Assembly: GCF_002019645.1 (NCBI RefSeq)
Contig: NZ_KV917374.1
Location: 2,988,696-3,052,695, forward strand
From: Litchfieldia alkalitelluris
GTDB lineage: Bacteria; Bacillota; Bacilli; Bacillales; Bacillaceae_L
Direction of reading: 5' to 3'
DNA: 64,000 nucleotides
Below the pieces are notes generated by a model that was not told where the DNA came from, did no database searches, and saw only the letters and a list, made by a program, of their open reading frames with translations. How positions within the stretch are numbered: the stretch's first letter is position 1; each line of letters opens with the position of its first letter. Shown here piece by piece: positions 23,870 through 32,505 of the stretch. A program made the position numbers and the translations under genes.

Positions 23870-24760
23870 ATGACGTTAAATATAGATGAGTTAAAGCTTC
23901 CTCAAGAGATTCAACAAATGATTGATAAACGTAAAGAAAATAGATACCATGAGGAAGATCAAATGCTGATCGGCTCAAGTGGTTACACTGCATCAAATTT
24001 ATCAGTGATGACAGATGCAATGATTGCATTGAGTCTTGGAAAAAATGTGTTGCTAAAAGGACCAACTGGTGCTGGTAAAACAAAGTTGGCCGAGACATTG
24101 TCCTATCTCTTTTCACAACCTATGTACAGTGTGAACTGTTCTGTTGACCTTGATGCAGAAGCATTACTTGGATTTAAAACAATCCGTGAAAGAGAAGGAA
24201 AGACAGCTATTGATTTCGTACCAGGTCCTGTCGTTAATTCTATGAATAAGGGCTATTTACTATATATTGATGAAATTAACATGGCTAAACCAGAAACATT
24301 GCCGATCTTAAATGGTGTGTTAGATTATCGGAAAATGATCACAAATCCCTTTACTGGGGAAGTGGTAAAAGCAGCAGAAGGCTTTGGTGTTATTGCAGCT
24401 ATTAATGAGGGCTACGTGGGTACAGTTCCACTTAATGAAGCATTGAAAAACCGTTTTGTAGTTATAGATGTTCCTTATATACAAGGTGCCACTCTTAAAG
24501 AGGTATTATTGCAACAGTCAATTTTAAAGGATGAGAAACTGATTGATACCTTTGTTACCTTATCTTCCGACTTAATTACACAAGTTAAAAACGGTCATGT
24601 GTCAGAAGAAGCTGCATCCATAAGAGCATTAATAGATACATGCGATTTGGCAGCTTATATGCCACCACTCCGAGCGATTAAGAGGGGAATTATTGAAAAG
24701 CTAGAAGACGATCGTGAAAAGGTTGCTATTGAAAACATTGCAGAGACGCTTTTCCAATAA
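23870..24760 (+). CDS. yojN: MoxR/NorQ-type AAA+ ATPase (YojN-like)
   Basis: AAA+ ATPase with Walker A GPTGAGKT at residues 64-71 and Walker [11 protein letters not shown], plus the sensor/arginine region [16 protein letters not shown]. 296 residues. MoxR-type ATPases work with a VWA-domain partner to insert metal or remodel a target enzyme; that partner is the next gene, 12 bases downstream. The B. subtilis pair YojN/YojO is the likely orthologue. The enzyme they serve is unknown. Ribosome site AAAGGAAATTGTTAT is moderate. Confidence 0.88.
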   Translation: MTLNIDELKLPQEIQQMIDKRKENRYHEEDQMLIGSSGYTASNLSVMTDAMIALSLGKNVLLKGPTGAGKTKLAETLSYLFSQPMYSVNCSVDLDAEALLGFKTIREREGKTAIDFVPGPVVNSMNKGYLLYIDEINMAKPETLPILNGVLDYRKMITNPFTGEVVKAAEGFGVIAAINEGYVGTVPLNEALKNRFVVIDVPYIQGATLKEVLLQQSILKDEKLIDTFVTLSSDLITQVKNGHVSEEAASIRALIDTCDLAAYMPPLRAIKRGIIEKLEDDREKVAIENIAETLFQ

Positions 24761-24772
24761 GGAGTTTAAGCT

Positions 24773-26689
24773 ATGAAGTTTATCCAATTTAATGATAAAA
24801 AAATAGATTCCTTTTTATTCATGCAGCTATCTGATTTAGCGAAGACCTTAGCTAAGCAGGACAATTTAGTGGTTGAGTTTGGATTTAGATCATATTATGA
24901 TCCGATTGATTCTAAAATAATCTTGAGCCATTTTTGGGATAATAGATCGTTCGAGGAAAGAGTTCATGGTCTAAAAACCGATGTTTTTTTAAGAAGTGTA
25001 GGAAGTAAAAAATATACTGATTATCAATCTGTTTCTAAGTTTATAGACTTTACAAAGAAAACGTCACTACCAAGCTTTGCAAAGCAACTCTTCATGATTG
25101 CAGAGGATTTAAGACTTGAAGAACTTTGCAAAAAAGATAGGCCAGGTACATTAATTCCTTTTAAGACAAGAAATAAAGTCTATCGGAAGTATTTCAAAGA
25201 TCAGCTGAATGTAAACTTAGTAAAAAGTGTACAAACTGATGCTTTATTTAATTCTATATTTATATTATTAACTTCCACTTCACCTCTAGAGGAGATACCA
25301 TCGATTAAGAAAGAGATTGATTCTTTATTCCCATTCTTGCGTTCAGAGTTAACTAAGTACTATGAAACAACTTCAACGAATGATGTGATTAAGTTAACCG
25401 CGGGTATTATCGAAGTTTTAGAAGAAGTATTAGAAAACGATATGTTAAATATTTATTTTCACCTCCCAGAACTGGAATATGATGAATTATTCTCACAGAA
25501 TTTCGACGATTTGAAAAGAAAAAACAAATTAAAAAATGACGATTCATTGGATGATGTTAAAAAAGGCGACGAAGATGTTCATGACGATGTATTACCTACT
25601 TGGCATCAAGAAACCAGTACGCCAACAAAAAGCTTTTTGCAATTTGATTTAGAACAAGGAACTCAAACCAATTTACTGGGTGAGTCAGCAAGAGAGGGCG
25701 ATGCAGGAGACCAAGCACTTGGAATCGTTCAAGGATCATCCAAGAAAAGTAAACGAAGCGACTTTTCCAAAGTTGAAGCGTTAGAGGTACAGCATGATCC
25801 TCTAGAAGGAAAAGGCCAGGAGCAATACGGAAAAGAAAATAAATTTGCAAAACCAATAATGATTGATGCTCGGATTCCTAAGAGTCATGAAATTGAACAG
25901 TATTTTGAACATAAGGCGAAAATTGCTCCATACCAAAAAAAGCTAAAACAAATGATTATGAAAACTCTGGAGCATAAAAAGATTCAACCAAGAGGTAACC
26001 TGCATTTCGGTAGATTAAGTAAGAAATTGCTTCCACTATTAACAGACGAAAATCCAAGGTTGTTTTATAAAAAGAATGAAACTTCTCCAGAAATTGATGC
26101 AGTGTTTACTTTATTGGTTGATTGCTCTGCTTCAATGCATGACAAAATGGAGCAAACAAAGCTTGGAATCACTCTTTTCCATGAAGCATTAAAAGCTGTT
26201 CGTGTTCCACATAAAATCACAGGGTTTTGGGAGGATACGAACGACGCGACTGAAACGTATCAACCTAATTATTTTCATCATTCAATAGATTTCCATACCT
26301 CACTACAAGCTAAAACTGGGCCTGAAATTATGCAACTTCAACCAGAAGAGGACAATAGAGATGGTTTTTCAATCAGGCTAATGACAGAGGAACTAGTGAA
26401 AAAAAGAAGTGAAAAACAAAAGTTTTTACTTGTCTTTTCTGATGGAGAACCTGCAGCATTTAGTTATGAACAAAACGGCATAGTTGATACACATGAAGCC
26501 GTCTTAGAAGCAAGAAAACAAGGTATCGAAGTCATGAATGTCTTCTTAGCCAATGGAGAAATTGATGAAGGGCAGAAGAATACCATTCAGAATATATATG
26601 GAAAATACAGTATTCTCGTTAAAAATATTGATGAACTTCCCGATATTTTATTTCCATTACTGAAAAAATTATTGTTGAAGAGTCTCTAG
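24773..26689 (+). CDS. yojO: VWA-domain protein, CobT/NorD-like (YojO-like)
   Basis: 638 residues. The C-terminal VWA domain has a MIDAS metal site, LVDCSASMHDK at about residue 447, and a second motif VFSDGEPAAF. A charged central linker (about 260-370) separates it from a helical N-terminal part, as in CobT and NorD. It should act with the upstream MoxR-type ATPase as a metal-insertion or remodelling machine. In denitrifiers NorQ/NorD serve NO reductase; no nor genes are in this window, so the client is unknown. Confidence 0.87.
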   Translation: MKFIQFNDKKIDSFLFMQLSDLAKTLAKQDNLVVEFGFRSYYDPIDSKIILSHFWDNRSFEERVHGLKTDVFLRSVGSKKYTDYQSVSKFIDFTKKTSLPSFAKQLFMIAEDLRLEELCKKDRPGTLIPFKTRNKVYRKYFKDQLNVNLVKSVQTDALFNSIFILLTSTSPLEEIPSIKKEIDSLFPFLRSELTKYYETTSTNDVIKLTAGIIEVLEEVLENDMLNIYFHLPELEYDELFSQNFDDLKRKNKLKNDDSLDDVKKGDEDVHDDVLPTWHQETSTPTKSFLQFDLEQGTQTNLLGESAREGDAGDQALGIVQGSSKKSKRSDFSKVEALEVQHDPLEGKGQEQYGKENKFAKPIMIDARIPKSHEIEQYFEHKAKIAPYQKKLKQMIMKTLEHKKIQPRGNLHFGRLSKKLLPLLTDENPRLFYKKNETSPEIDAVFTLLVDCSASMHDKMEQTKLGITLFHEALKAVRVPHKITGFWEDTNDATETYQPNYFHHSIDFHTSLQAKTGPEIMQLQPEEDNRDGFSIRLMTEELVKKRSEKQKFLLVFSDGEPAAFSYEQNGIVDTHEAVLEARKQGIEVMNVFLANGEIDEGQKNTIQNIYGKYSILVKNIDELPDILFPLLKKLLLKSL

Positions 26690-26803
26690 GACTAATACCT
26701 ATAACCTACACTAGGTGTATTACTGTTTTTTAGTTGAACAGAAGTATGAATCACTTTAAGCCTTCATATGATTGAATATGCAATTATAGGGAGGGTATGA
26801 AAT

Positions 26804-27220
26804 ATGGGAGGAAACGGACAAGTTCAAGGAGATAATATTTCTTCGTTAATTTCTGAAAAACAATTAGAACGCTTCTTTTATTTAAGTGAATTAGAAAAAC
26901 AAATCGATAAAGAAATGAAAGACTTAAAAAAGATCTTTCATCAACATTTTGATCAGATGGTTGGGAATGATCAAAAATCAGAACTTATTATAGGAGAATA
27001 CAAGATACAAAGGCACATTAGGGTGTCAGAAGGATACGATAATGAAAAAGCCGTAAATCGATTAGAGGAAAAAAATCTACTTGATTGTATCCAAGTGACA
27101 AGAAAACCTGACGTAGATAAAATTGAAGCAGCAATCACATTAGGTTTGTTAGATATAAGTGAGATAGAAGATTGTAAACAGAGAAAACTTGCTAAAGCCA
27201 TTACTGTAAGAAAACTATAA
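26804..27220 (+). CDS. hypothetical protein, 138 residues
   Basis: ATG at 26804 after AGGGAGGGTATGAAAT. The N-terminal half is helical and charged (EKQLERFFYLSELEKQIDKEMKDLKK in part), the C-terminal half ends with a repeat of Lys/Glu-rich helices (IEDCKQRKLAKAITVRKL). The pattern faintly recalls phage nuclease-inhibitor or short coiled-coil proteins, but nothing phage-like is nearby. No family recognised. A terminator follows. Confidence 0.6.
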   Translation: MGGNGQVQGDNISSLISEKQLERFFYLSELEKQIDKEMKDLKKIFHQHFDQMVGNDQKSELIIGEYKIQRHIRVSEGYDNEKAVNRLEEKNLLDCIQVTRKPDVDKIEAAITLGLLDISEIEDCKQRKLAKAITVRKL

Positions 27221-27235
27221 ATACTTTATAATATC

Positions 27236-27266
27236 AAGCTTACTCACTAGGGTAAGCTTTTTTCTT
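27236..27266 (+). terminator. terminator
   Basis: AAGCTTAC, loop, GTAAGCTTTTTTC. Confidence 0.85.
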
Positions 27267-27341
27267 TCTTATTTAGGGATAAATAATTTTTTGTAACAAA
27301 TAATTACAATAGCCAAACAAATAGAAAGGAAGTATCTAACT

Positions 27342-28958
27342 ATGTTACAACCGACAGTTGCAAGTCTTATGTTAAATCAATTAGAAGCATGGGGTGTACA
27401 GAGAATTTATGGAGTTGTTGGAGATGCGATTTTAGGTTTAATGGACGCTATTGGGAAACAAAAATCTATTCAATTTATAGCAGTAAAACATGAGTCAGTT
27501 GCTGCAATGATGGCTTCTGCAGAAGCAAAACTAACAGGAAATATAGGTGTCTGTGCAGCTACAATGGGACCTGGATTAGGAAATTTATTAAATGGTTTGG
27601 GTGATGCCTATTTAGATAAAGCACCTGTCTTAGCAATTACTGGACAAGCACCAACAACTAAAATTGGTACTGATTATAAGCAGTATATAGACCAACAAGA
27701 GTTTATTAAACCGCTTGCTTTATATACATCTCTTGCTACACACCCAGATTCAATATCGGATCTCCTAGTAAAAGCAATTCATACATCTGTTTCTCAAGGT
27801 GCTGTTAGTCATTTGTCTGTTCCAAAAGATTTATTTACAATGCAAACCAAGGCAAAGGTTATTGAAAAGCCTTTAGTAATCAAAGGTGTACCAAGTTTAA
27901 ATGAATCTCAAAATATTAAAGAAATAAGTAACATCATGAATAATGCCAAACATCCAATGATACTCTGTGGAGATGGAGCCATTAATTCGACGAATCTAAT
28001 AACTAATTTATCATTAGCCTGGGGGGCAGGTATCCTTGTTAGTCTAGGTGCGAAAGGTTATTTCGATCATTCTACAAAAACTCTTTTAGGGGGCATTGGC
28101 CAAGGTGGTAATCCTTACGCAAAAGAGCTTTTCGAGAATTCAGATGTCGTTTTACTTGTGGGTGATACTTGGTGGCCAGAAGGATATGTTCCAAAAAACG
28201 CATTAGTCATTCAAATAGATATGACAGAAGAAAATATTGGTAAAGGTATTCCAGTCAAGTACGGTGTAGTCGGTATGGCTGAAGAAATCTTACCAGAAAT
28301 AATAAAGGCCATCCCTCAAGAACGAAAAAATGAAAATTGGTTAGATAAAATTATGAAAGCTAAAGAGAAATGGAATAAAGATAATGAAAAAGAAAGAACA
28401 AGAAATGACCAGCCACTTCATCCTGCACGAATAGTTAGAGCTATTGAAGAAAATGTAAATGAAGATGCCATTTTATCAATTGATACTGGGGATGTTACAG
28501 TTTGGATGAATCGAAATTTTCAGCCTACAAATCAGACATTTCTTTTTTCTGGGAAATGGCGGACAATGGGATTTGGCTTACCTGGAGCACTTGCAGCTAA
28601 ACTAATATATCCAGATAAACAAGTAGTTGCTGTTGTAGGTGATGGGGGAATTGAGATGACACTAGCCGACTTGTTAACGGCAGTTCGGTATGAATTAGAT
28701 ATCACAGTTATTATTTTTAATAATCATGCGCTGCAAATGGAAAAAGATAAAATGATTGTTGGAGGATATGAACAAGAGGGTGTGGGCTTAACCAATCCCA
28801 ATTTTGCTACTATTGCCGAAGCTTGTGGGTGGAAGGGTTACAATATAAGCAGTGAAAATGAGCTTAATCAAGTCATCTCTGAAGCGATTAGTGTATCTAG
28901 TCCAACTCTTATTTCCATTGATACGGCAGCGATTGTTCATCCTGAAACAAAGAGTTAG
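27342..28958 (+). CDS. thiamine-pyrophosphate enzyme, pyruvate oxidase-like
   Basis: 538 residues with the three-domain layout of the acetolactate synthase/pyruvate oxidase family: N-terminal PYR domain with KHESVAAMMASAEAKLTG (catalytic Glu), a central domain, and a C-terminal PP domain with the TPP motif VGDGGIEMTLADLLTAVRYE ending in FNN. It most resembles pyruvate oxidases such as B. subtilis YdaP, which make acetyl phosphate or acetate, but acetolactate-type activity is not excluded. Single gene with ribosome site GAAAGGAAG. Confidence 0.85.
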   Translation: MLQPTVASLMLNQLEAWGVQRIYGVVGDAILGLMDAIGKQKSIQFIAVKHESVAAMMASAEAKLTGNIGVCAATMGPGLGNLLNGLGDAYLDKAPVLAITGQAPTTKIGTDYKQYIDQQEFIKPLALYTSLATHPDSISDLLVKAIHTSVSQGAVSHLSVPKDLFTMQTKAKVIEKPLVIKGVPSLNESQNIKEISNIMNNAKHPMILCGDGAINSTNLITNLSLAWGAGILVSLGAKGYFDHSTKTLLGGIGQGGNPYAKELFENSDVVLLVGDTWWPEGYVPKNALVIQIDMTEENIGKGIPVKYGVVGMAEEILPEIIKAIPQERKNENWLDKIMKAKEKWNKDNEKERTRNDQPLHPARIVRAIEENVNEDAILSIDTGDVTVWMNRNFQPTNQTFLFSGKWRTMGFGLPGALAAKLIYPDKQVVAVVGDGGIEMTLADLLTAVRYELDITVIIFNNHALQMEKDKMIVGGYEQEGVGLTNPNFATIAEACGWKGYNISSENELNQVISEAISVSSPTLISIDTAAIVHPETKS

Positions 28959-28976
28959 TTTTTAATAGTAAGTAAA

Positions 28977-29019
28977 AAGGTCGAGAACACTAAAATGCAT
29001 TAGGTTCTTGACCTTTGAT
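28977..29019 (-). terminator. terminator between convergent genes
   Basis: AAAGGTCAAGAACC pairs with GTTCTCGACCTTTTT on the minus strand. Confidence 0.75.
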
Positions 29020-29021
29020 CA

Positions 29022-29474
29022 TTATTTTTCATTTAACATTTCATATACTTCTTTGTCTAGTTTTTTAGCCAAGTCTTCATTATATGTCTTTACATATTCT
29101 GGTTCAGACGTAATTTTTCCACCGTAGAAAATCACGTCTTCATACGACTCAACTTTTACTGTTACGACACGATACTTCATTGTTTTTTCAATAATCTCAG
29201 AAACAGAAGCAGTTCCTTTTATAGAATAACAGCTTCCAGCTCCAATTACACCAAGAGTAATTTCAGGGTTTGCTTGGATATTTGAGACACTGGTACCTTT
29301 ATGCCCTAAGGCAAACTTAATCACTTCTCCACCTTCATGCGCTACAAGCCATGACACAATACTTAAATGAGGTTTGTTAGTGTCAGCATCCATAGTCACC
29401 AATGATACAATTTTTTCTCCCTGTAATAAATCTACAAGCTCTTGACTAAGTTTTTCTTGATTACCTTTACTCAA
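29022..29474 (-). CDS. pyridoxamine 5'-phosphate oxidase-like flavoprotein
   Basis: 150 residues with a split-barrel FMN-binding fold. Typical segments are GEKIVSLVTMDADTNKPHLSIVSWLVA (first strands), FALGHKGTSVSNIQANPEITLG and YSIKGTASV. These proteins bind FMN or related cofactors, and some are general stress proteins; the reaction here is unknown. ATG at 29474 after AAAGAGGAGGAAAA. The upstream region has a palindromic TATATAAAGTATATA (about 29517) that could be part of its promoter. Confidence 0.8.
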   Translation of the reverse strand: MSKGNQEKLSQELVDLLQGEKIVSLVTMDADTNKPHLSIVSWLVAHEGGEVIKFALGHKGTSVSNIQANPEITLGVIGAGSCYSIKGTASVSEIIEKTMKYRVVTVKVESYEDVIFYGGKITSEPEYVKTYNEDLAKKLDKEVYEMLNEK

Positions 29475-29636
29475 TCTTTTTCCTCCTCTTTCTTTCTAAG
29501 AAGTTTTCATATAAACTATATAAAGTATATACTACATACAAACTGAAATAAAATGATTGGCTCAAGTTATTTCCTGAATAGAGAAAATTTGGGTCGTCTA
29601 ATCTAGGAAACAAATATTATATTAAGAGGTGTATTT

Positions 29637-29843
29637 ATGATTCATCAATCTTGGAATAACACAAAATCAATCAAACAGGTTAAATGTATACATACTGATG
29701 CGGCTAAATACCTGGTAAATCGTGTGTTAACAAAAGGTCAAACGTATGAAGTGAAAAATGAAACAGATGAGTTTTTTTTCATCATTGACAACACCGGTAA
29801 AATAGGTGGTTTTTATAAAGACTATTTTGAAGAAATGAAATAA
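29637..29843 (+). CDS. DUF6501 family small protein
   Basis: 68 residues, start ATG 29637 after AAGAGGTGTATTT. The sequence VKCIHTDAAKYLVNRVLTKG, YEVKNETDEFFFIIDNTGKIGG matches a small conserved Bacillus family I know as DUF6501. It looks like a compact beta-barrel (SH3-like) domain. Function unknown. A shared terminator lies downstream. Confidence 0.75.
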   Translation: MIHQSWNNTKSIKQVKCIHTDAAKYLVNRVLTKGQTYEVKNETDEFFFIIDNTGKIGGFYKDYFEEMK

Positions 29844-29874
29844 GTAAAAGAAACCTGAAGTGCCATATATACAT

Positions 29875-29908
29875 AAAAAATAAGTAGCCTTTTGGCTACT
29901 TATTTTAT
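29875..29908. terminator. bidirectional terminator overlapping a stop codon
   Basis: AAAATAAGTAGCC, four-base loop, GGCTACTTATTTT. The minus-strand gene's stop (29900-29902) lies inside the right arm. Confidence 0.85.
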
Positions 29909-30604
29909 TCTATACCCTTGATATTCAGAAATTAACTCCGAAAGATATGATGCTTCTTCTTCCTTAAAGTATAAGAGCACTTTTTCTTCGGTTTCTTCAC
30001 CGTTTTCCTTCGCGATCGTATTTCGATAAATCACTCCGTCACCAGTTTCTTGATCAATACCTAGCTTATAATAAATTGAGTAATTAGCTTGTACGTCAGG
30101 ACTGTTGTCTTCTATATGAATATACTTATCGTTTGTAATCCACTCAATATGATCTTCGTTTTCTGGGAATTCAGGATCGTCAAAATCATCATCAATACCA
30201 ATATTATCGATTAATTCGTCTGCAAAAACCTCATCAACGAATTCATCATCTTCAAAATCCTCATCATCAATGATGCCATTTAATTCATCAATCTCATCTA
30301 AGTAATCATGAAATGATGCATGAATATAGCTCAACATTTGATCCAGGTTCGCAAATAACACCTTGGCATGAAGCTCAGCTTCATCATCAAAGTGATATGA
30401 ATAAAATTCCTGATTAATTGGATCAAAAAAAACATTACAAAATTCATCTGCTTCACCGTCTGAATCTACGGAGAAATTAAATGAAGGATGTTGTTCAGTT
30501 GTATCTGTATCAAATAAAATATCAACCTCATCAAATCCTTCACATAAATCAGGTAGGCTAATTCTAACAGCATTTTCCATCCGGGCAAACCATTCAAGTC
30601 CCAT
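29900..30604 (-). CDS. acidic protein of unknown function (paralogue of 39111-39794)
   Basis: 234 residues from ATG 30604 (after GAGGTGCATAAAT); an in-frame start at 30619 is less likely. It begins MGLEWFARMENAVR, then has FFDPINQEFYSYHF, HASFHDYLDE, an extremely Asp/Glu-rich linker of about 45 residues, and a C-terminal domain with YYKLGIDQETGDGVIYRNT and FKEEEASYLSELI. The same landmarks in the same order appear in the gene at 39111. Function unknown; the two-domain plus acidic-linker design suggests binding to a basic partner or nucleic acid mimicry, which is speculation. Confidence 0.75.
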   Translation of the reverse strand: MGLEWFARMENAVRISLPDLCEGFDEVDILFDTDTTEQHPSFNFSVDSDGEADEFCNVFFDPINQEFYSYHFDDEAELHAKVLFANLDQMLSYIHASFHDYLDEIDELNGIIDDEDFEDDEFVDEVFADELIDNIGIDDDFDDPEFPENEDHIEWITNDKYIHIEDNSPDVQANYSIYYKLGIDQETGDGVIYRNTIAKENGEETEEKVLLYFKEEEASYLSELISEYQGYRIK

Positions 30605-30740
30605 ATTTATGCACCTCACTTTTATTATTTTCCATTCTATTGTTTCCTAAGTTGTTAAAAGTTAATCGTTATAAGACTCAACATTTTACTAGTTCATTTT
30701 TTTTGATATGATGATAAAGGTAACGTAAGGGAGGTACCAG

Positions 30741-31829
30741 ATGGAATTCAATCATACAATTTTTGAAAAAGCTAAAGAATTTATTATAATTTGTTATCAT
30801 GAACTTAATTTGATAGATCTCATTGAAACAAGACTAGATGAAATTTACAAAGAGATAAAAGTTAGTGGGAGCTATCATCATACATTTGAAGAGCTTGAAT
30901 ACGGTGCGAAAATGGCTTGGCGGAATAGCAACAGGTGTATTGGTCGTCTTTTTTGGAATTCACTTACAGTGTTTGATCAACGAGAGGCTAATAGTGAAAA
31001 AGAGATTTTTAACGCGTTATCTAGTCATCTTAAATTCGCGACGAATAATGGAAAAATACGCCCTACAATTACAATTTTTCGTCAGGATTTAGATGAAGTA
31101 AATCGAATACATATTTGGAATCATCAATTAGTAAGGTATGCAGGGTATGAAACGGAGTTCGGGGTTTTAGGAGACCCTGCCTCAATTCAATTAACTAAAA
31201 AATGTGAAGAACTTGGATGGAAAGGGAAGGGTACTCCATTTGATATTCTTCCAGTCATTATAGAAATCGATAGTAATGGTCCAAAGTTATTTGAACATTC
31301 ATTAGAAAATGTACTCGAGGTAGAACTTGAGCATCCTGATTATACATGGTTTAAAGAGCTACAACTAAAATGGTATGCCGTACCGTTTATTTCAGACATG
31401 GTGTTATCAATTGGTGGGATAAAATATAGTGCTGCACCATTCAATGGATGGTACATGGGAACTGAAATAGGAGCTAGGAATCTTGCAGATGTAAACAGAT
31501 ATAATCTTTTACCGAGAGTAGCAGAACGATTAGGGTTAAATCTCCAATCGAATTCTTCATTATGGAAAGATCGTGCACTAGTTGAATTGAATTTAGCGGT
31601 ATTACATTCTTATAAGTTGTCTGGTGTTAGTATTGTTGATCATCATACTGCCGCACAACAGTTTGCTCATTTTGAAAACAATGAAAAAAATGCTGGTCGG
31701 AAACTAACAGGCGATTGGTCTTGGTTAATTCCACCAATCTCACCAGCAACCACACATATTTTTTACAATAATTATGATAACACAAGAGTAAACCCAAACT
31801 TTTATCACAAAAAAACCAGTCCTTTTTAG
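30741..31829 (+). CDS. nos: nitric oxide synthase oxygenase
   Basis: Bacterial NOS makes NO and citrulline from arginine using a haem-thiolate site and external reductases. The haem Cys66 lies in WRNSNRCIGRLFW; the substrate region IKYSAAPFNGWYMGTEIGAR and PFISDMVLSIGG are standard. 362 residues, oxygenase domain only, as in B. subtilis YflM. Start ATG 30741 after AAGGGAGGTACCAG. Single gene. NO could feed back on the Fe-S regulators and the nitrate pathway encoded elsewhere in this window. Confidence 0.95.
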   Translation: MEFNHTIFEKAKEFIIICYHELNLIDLIETRLDEIYKEIKVSGSYHHTFEELEYGAKMAWRNSNRCIGRLFWNSLTVFDQREANSEKEIFNALSSHLKFATNNGKIRPTITIFRQDLDEVNRIHIWNHQLVRYAGYETEFGVLGDPASIQLTKKCEELGWKGKGTPFDILPVIIEIDSNGPKLFEHSLENVLEVELEHPDYTWFKELQLKWYAVPFISDMVLSIGGIKYSAAPFNGWYMGTEIGARNLADVNRYNLLPRVAERLGLNLQSNSSLWKDRALVELNLAVLHSYKLSGVSIVDHHTAAQQFAHFENNEKNAGRKLTGDWSWLIPPISPATTHIFYNNYDNTRVNPNFYHKKTSPF

Positions 31830-31831
31830 AG

Positions 31832-32045
31832 TAGACCCAATTCTAATAAAAACTCGCACCATGGAAAATGAAAAGGGTTGGTAGCTTGTTTGGAATGAGC
31901 GAAGGTCACTCGACTCCTGCAGGATCTAGCGGTCTCGGGAGACCCCACAAGAGCCTGCGAAGAGGAGGCTTCCGGACAGCCCTGCGGAAAGCGAGTGAAC
32001 TGCAGCGAATGGAATTCAGACGCTAAGTATTTTTAGGGTGGATAT
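31832..32045 (-). repeat. dispersed intergenic repeat, complete inverted copy
   Basis: Inverted boundary module at 31832-31875 (GTAGACCCAATTCTAATAAA, CGCACCATGGAAAATGAAAA), then TGGAATGAGCG, CTCGACTCCTGCAGGATC, GCGGTCTCGGGAGACCCC, GAAAGCGAGTGAACTGCAGC and AAGTATTTTTAGGGTGG. Fills the gap between nos and the ydjO promoter. Confidence 0.85.
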
Positions 32046-32055
32046 TTGTGAAAAT

Positions 32056-32085
32056 TTGACTTTAGGTAACAATTTATAGTACCAT
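32056..32085 (+). promoter_or_regulatory. probable promoter of ydjO
   Basis: TTGACT at 32056-32061, an 18-base spacer and TACCAT at 32080-32085. It would give a leader of about 95 bases containing the hairpin at 32110-32166. Confidence 0.5.
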
Positions 32086-32109
32086 TATATACAGTAACTA
32101 TATTCTGAT

Positions 32110-32166
32110 AAATTCACTTGTTATAAAGAGTTATCAACCAGGTACTCTTTATAATATGTGAATTTT
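32110..32166 (+). promoter_or_regulatory. leader hairpin before ydjO (possible attenuator or thermosensor)
   Basis: Outer stem AAATTCAC/GTGAATTT, a small internal loop (TTG/TAT) and an 11-bp perfect inner stem TTATAAAGAGT/ACTCTTTATAA close a 12-base loop. The stem is followed by a T-run (GAATTTTTC) and, eight bases on, by the TAGGAG ribosome site of ydjO. It looks like a terminator in the 5' leader rather than after a gene. Confidence 0.65.
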
Positions 32167-32186
32167 TCATTTAGGAGTGATCAGTA

Positions 32187-32390
32187 ATGGCATTTGGAAG
32201 AAAACCTGAAGTAGAAATTATCAAAGAAGATCTTAAAGTGTGGGAATGCTCTTCAGAGGAATGTAATTGTTGGGTAAGAGATAATTTCAAGAGCAGTGGA
32301 GAAGAGCCTACTTGTCCAATCTGTAGTTCTGAAATGGTATCAACAACTAAGAACTTACAGGTTATTCAAAATCATGCCAGTGCAAAATAA
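32187..32390 (+). CDS. ydjO: cold-inducible YdjO-like protein
   Basis: 67 residues. VWECSSEECNCWVRDNF and EEPTCPICSSEMV give two Cys groups that fit a small zinc ribbon (Cys at about 20, 25, 27 and 43, 46). This pattern matches the YdjO family, known as cold-inducible in B. subtilis; the molecular role is unknown. Start ATG after TTAGGAGTGATCAGTA. The hairpin directly upstream may control it. A long terminator stem follows. Confidence 0.82.
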   Translation: MAFGRKPEVEIIKEDLKVWECSSEECNCWVRDNFKSSGEEPTCPICSSEMVSTTKNLQVIQNHASAK

Positions 32391-32407
32391 ATCACTCTGT
32401 GTATAAA

Positions 32408-32492
32408 GTGAAAGGGTAACTTAACTTAACATGAGAAAAAATGTCTCTAAATGAGACATCACAATCATGAATAAGATAAGTTATCCTTTACT
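32408..32492. terminator. terminator between ydjO and the convergent cupredoxin gene
   Basis: AAAGGGTAACTTAACTTA pairs with TAAGATAAGTTATCCTTT; an inner GATGTCTC/GAGACATC-like hairpin (ATGTCTCTAAATGAGACAT) lies between the arms. Confidence 0.7.
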
Positions 32493-32505
32493 TTTAGCAC
32501 AGACT

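Noticed and set aside
23763-24116. 117-residue minus-strand frame
   Set aside because: Antisense to the start of the MoxR ATPase gene, with no ribosome site and low-complexity composition.
26804-27220. Prophage remnant
   Set aside because: A faint phage-like look of one hypothetical protein is not backed by any integrase, structural or lysis gene nearby.
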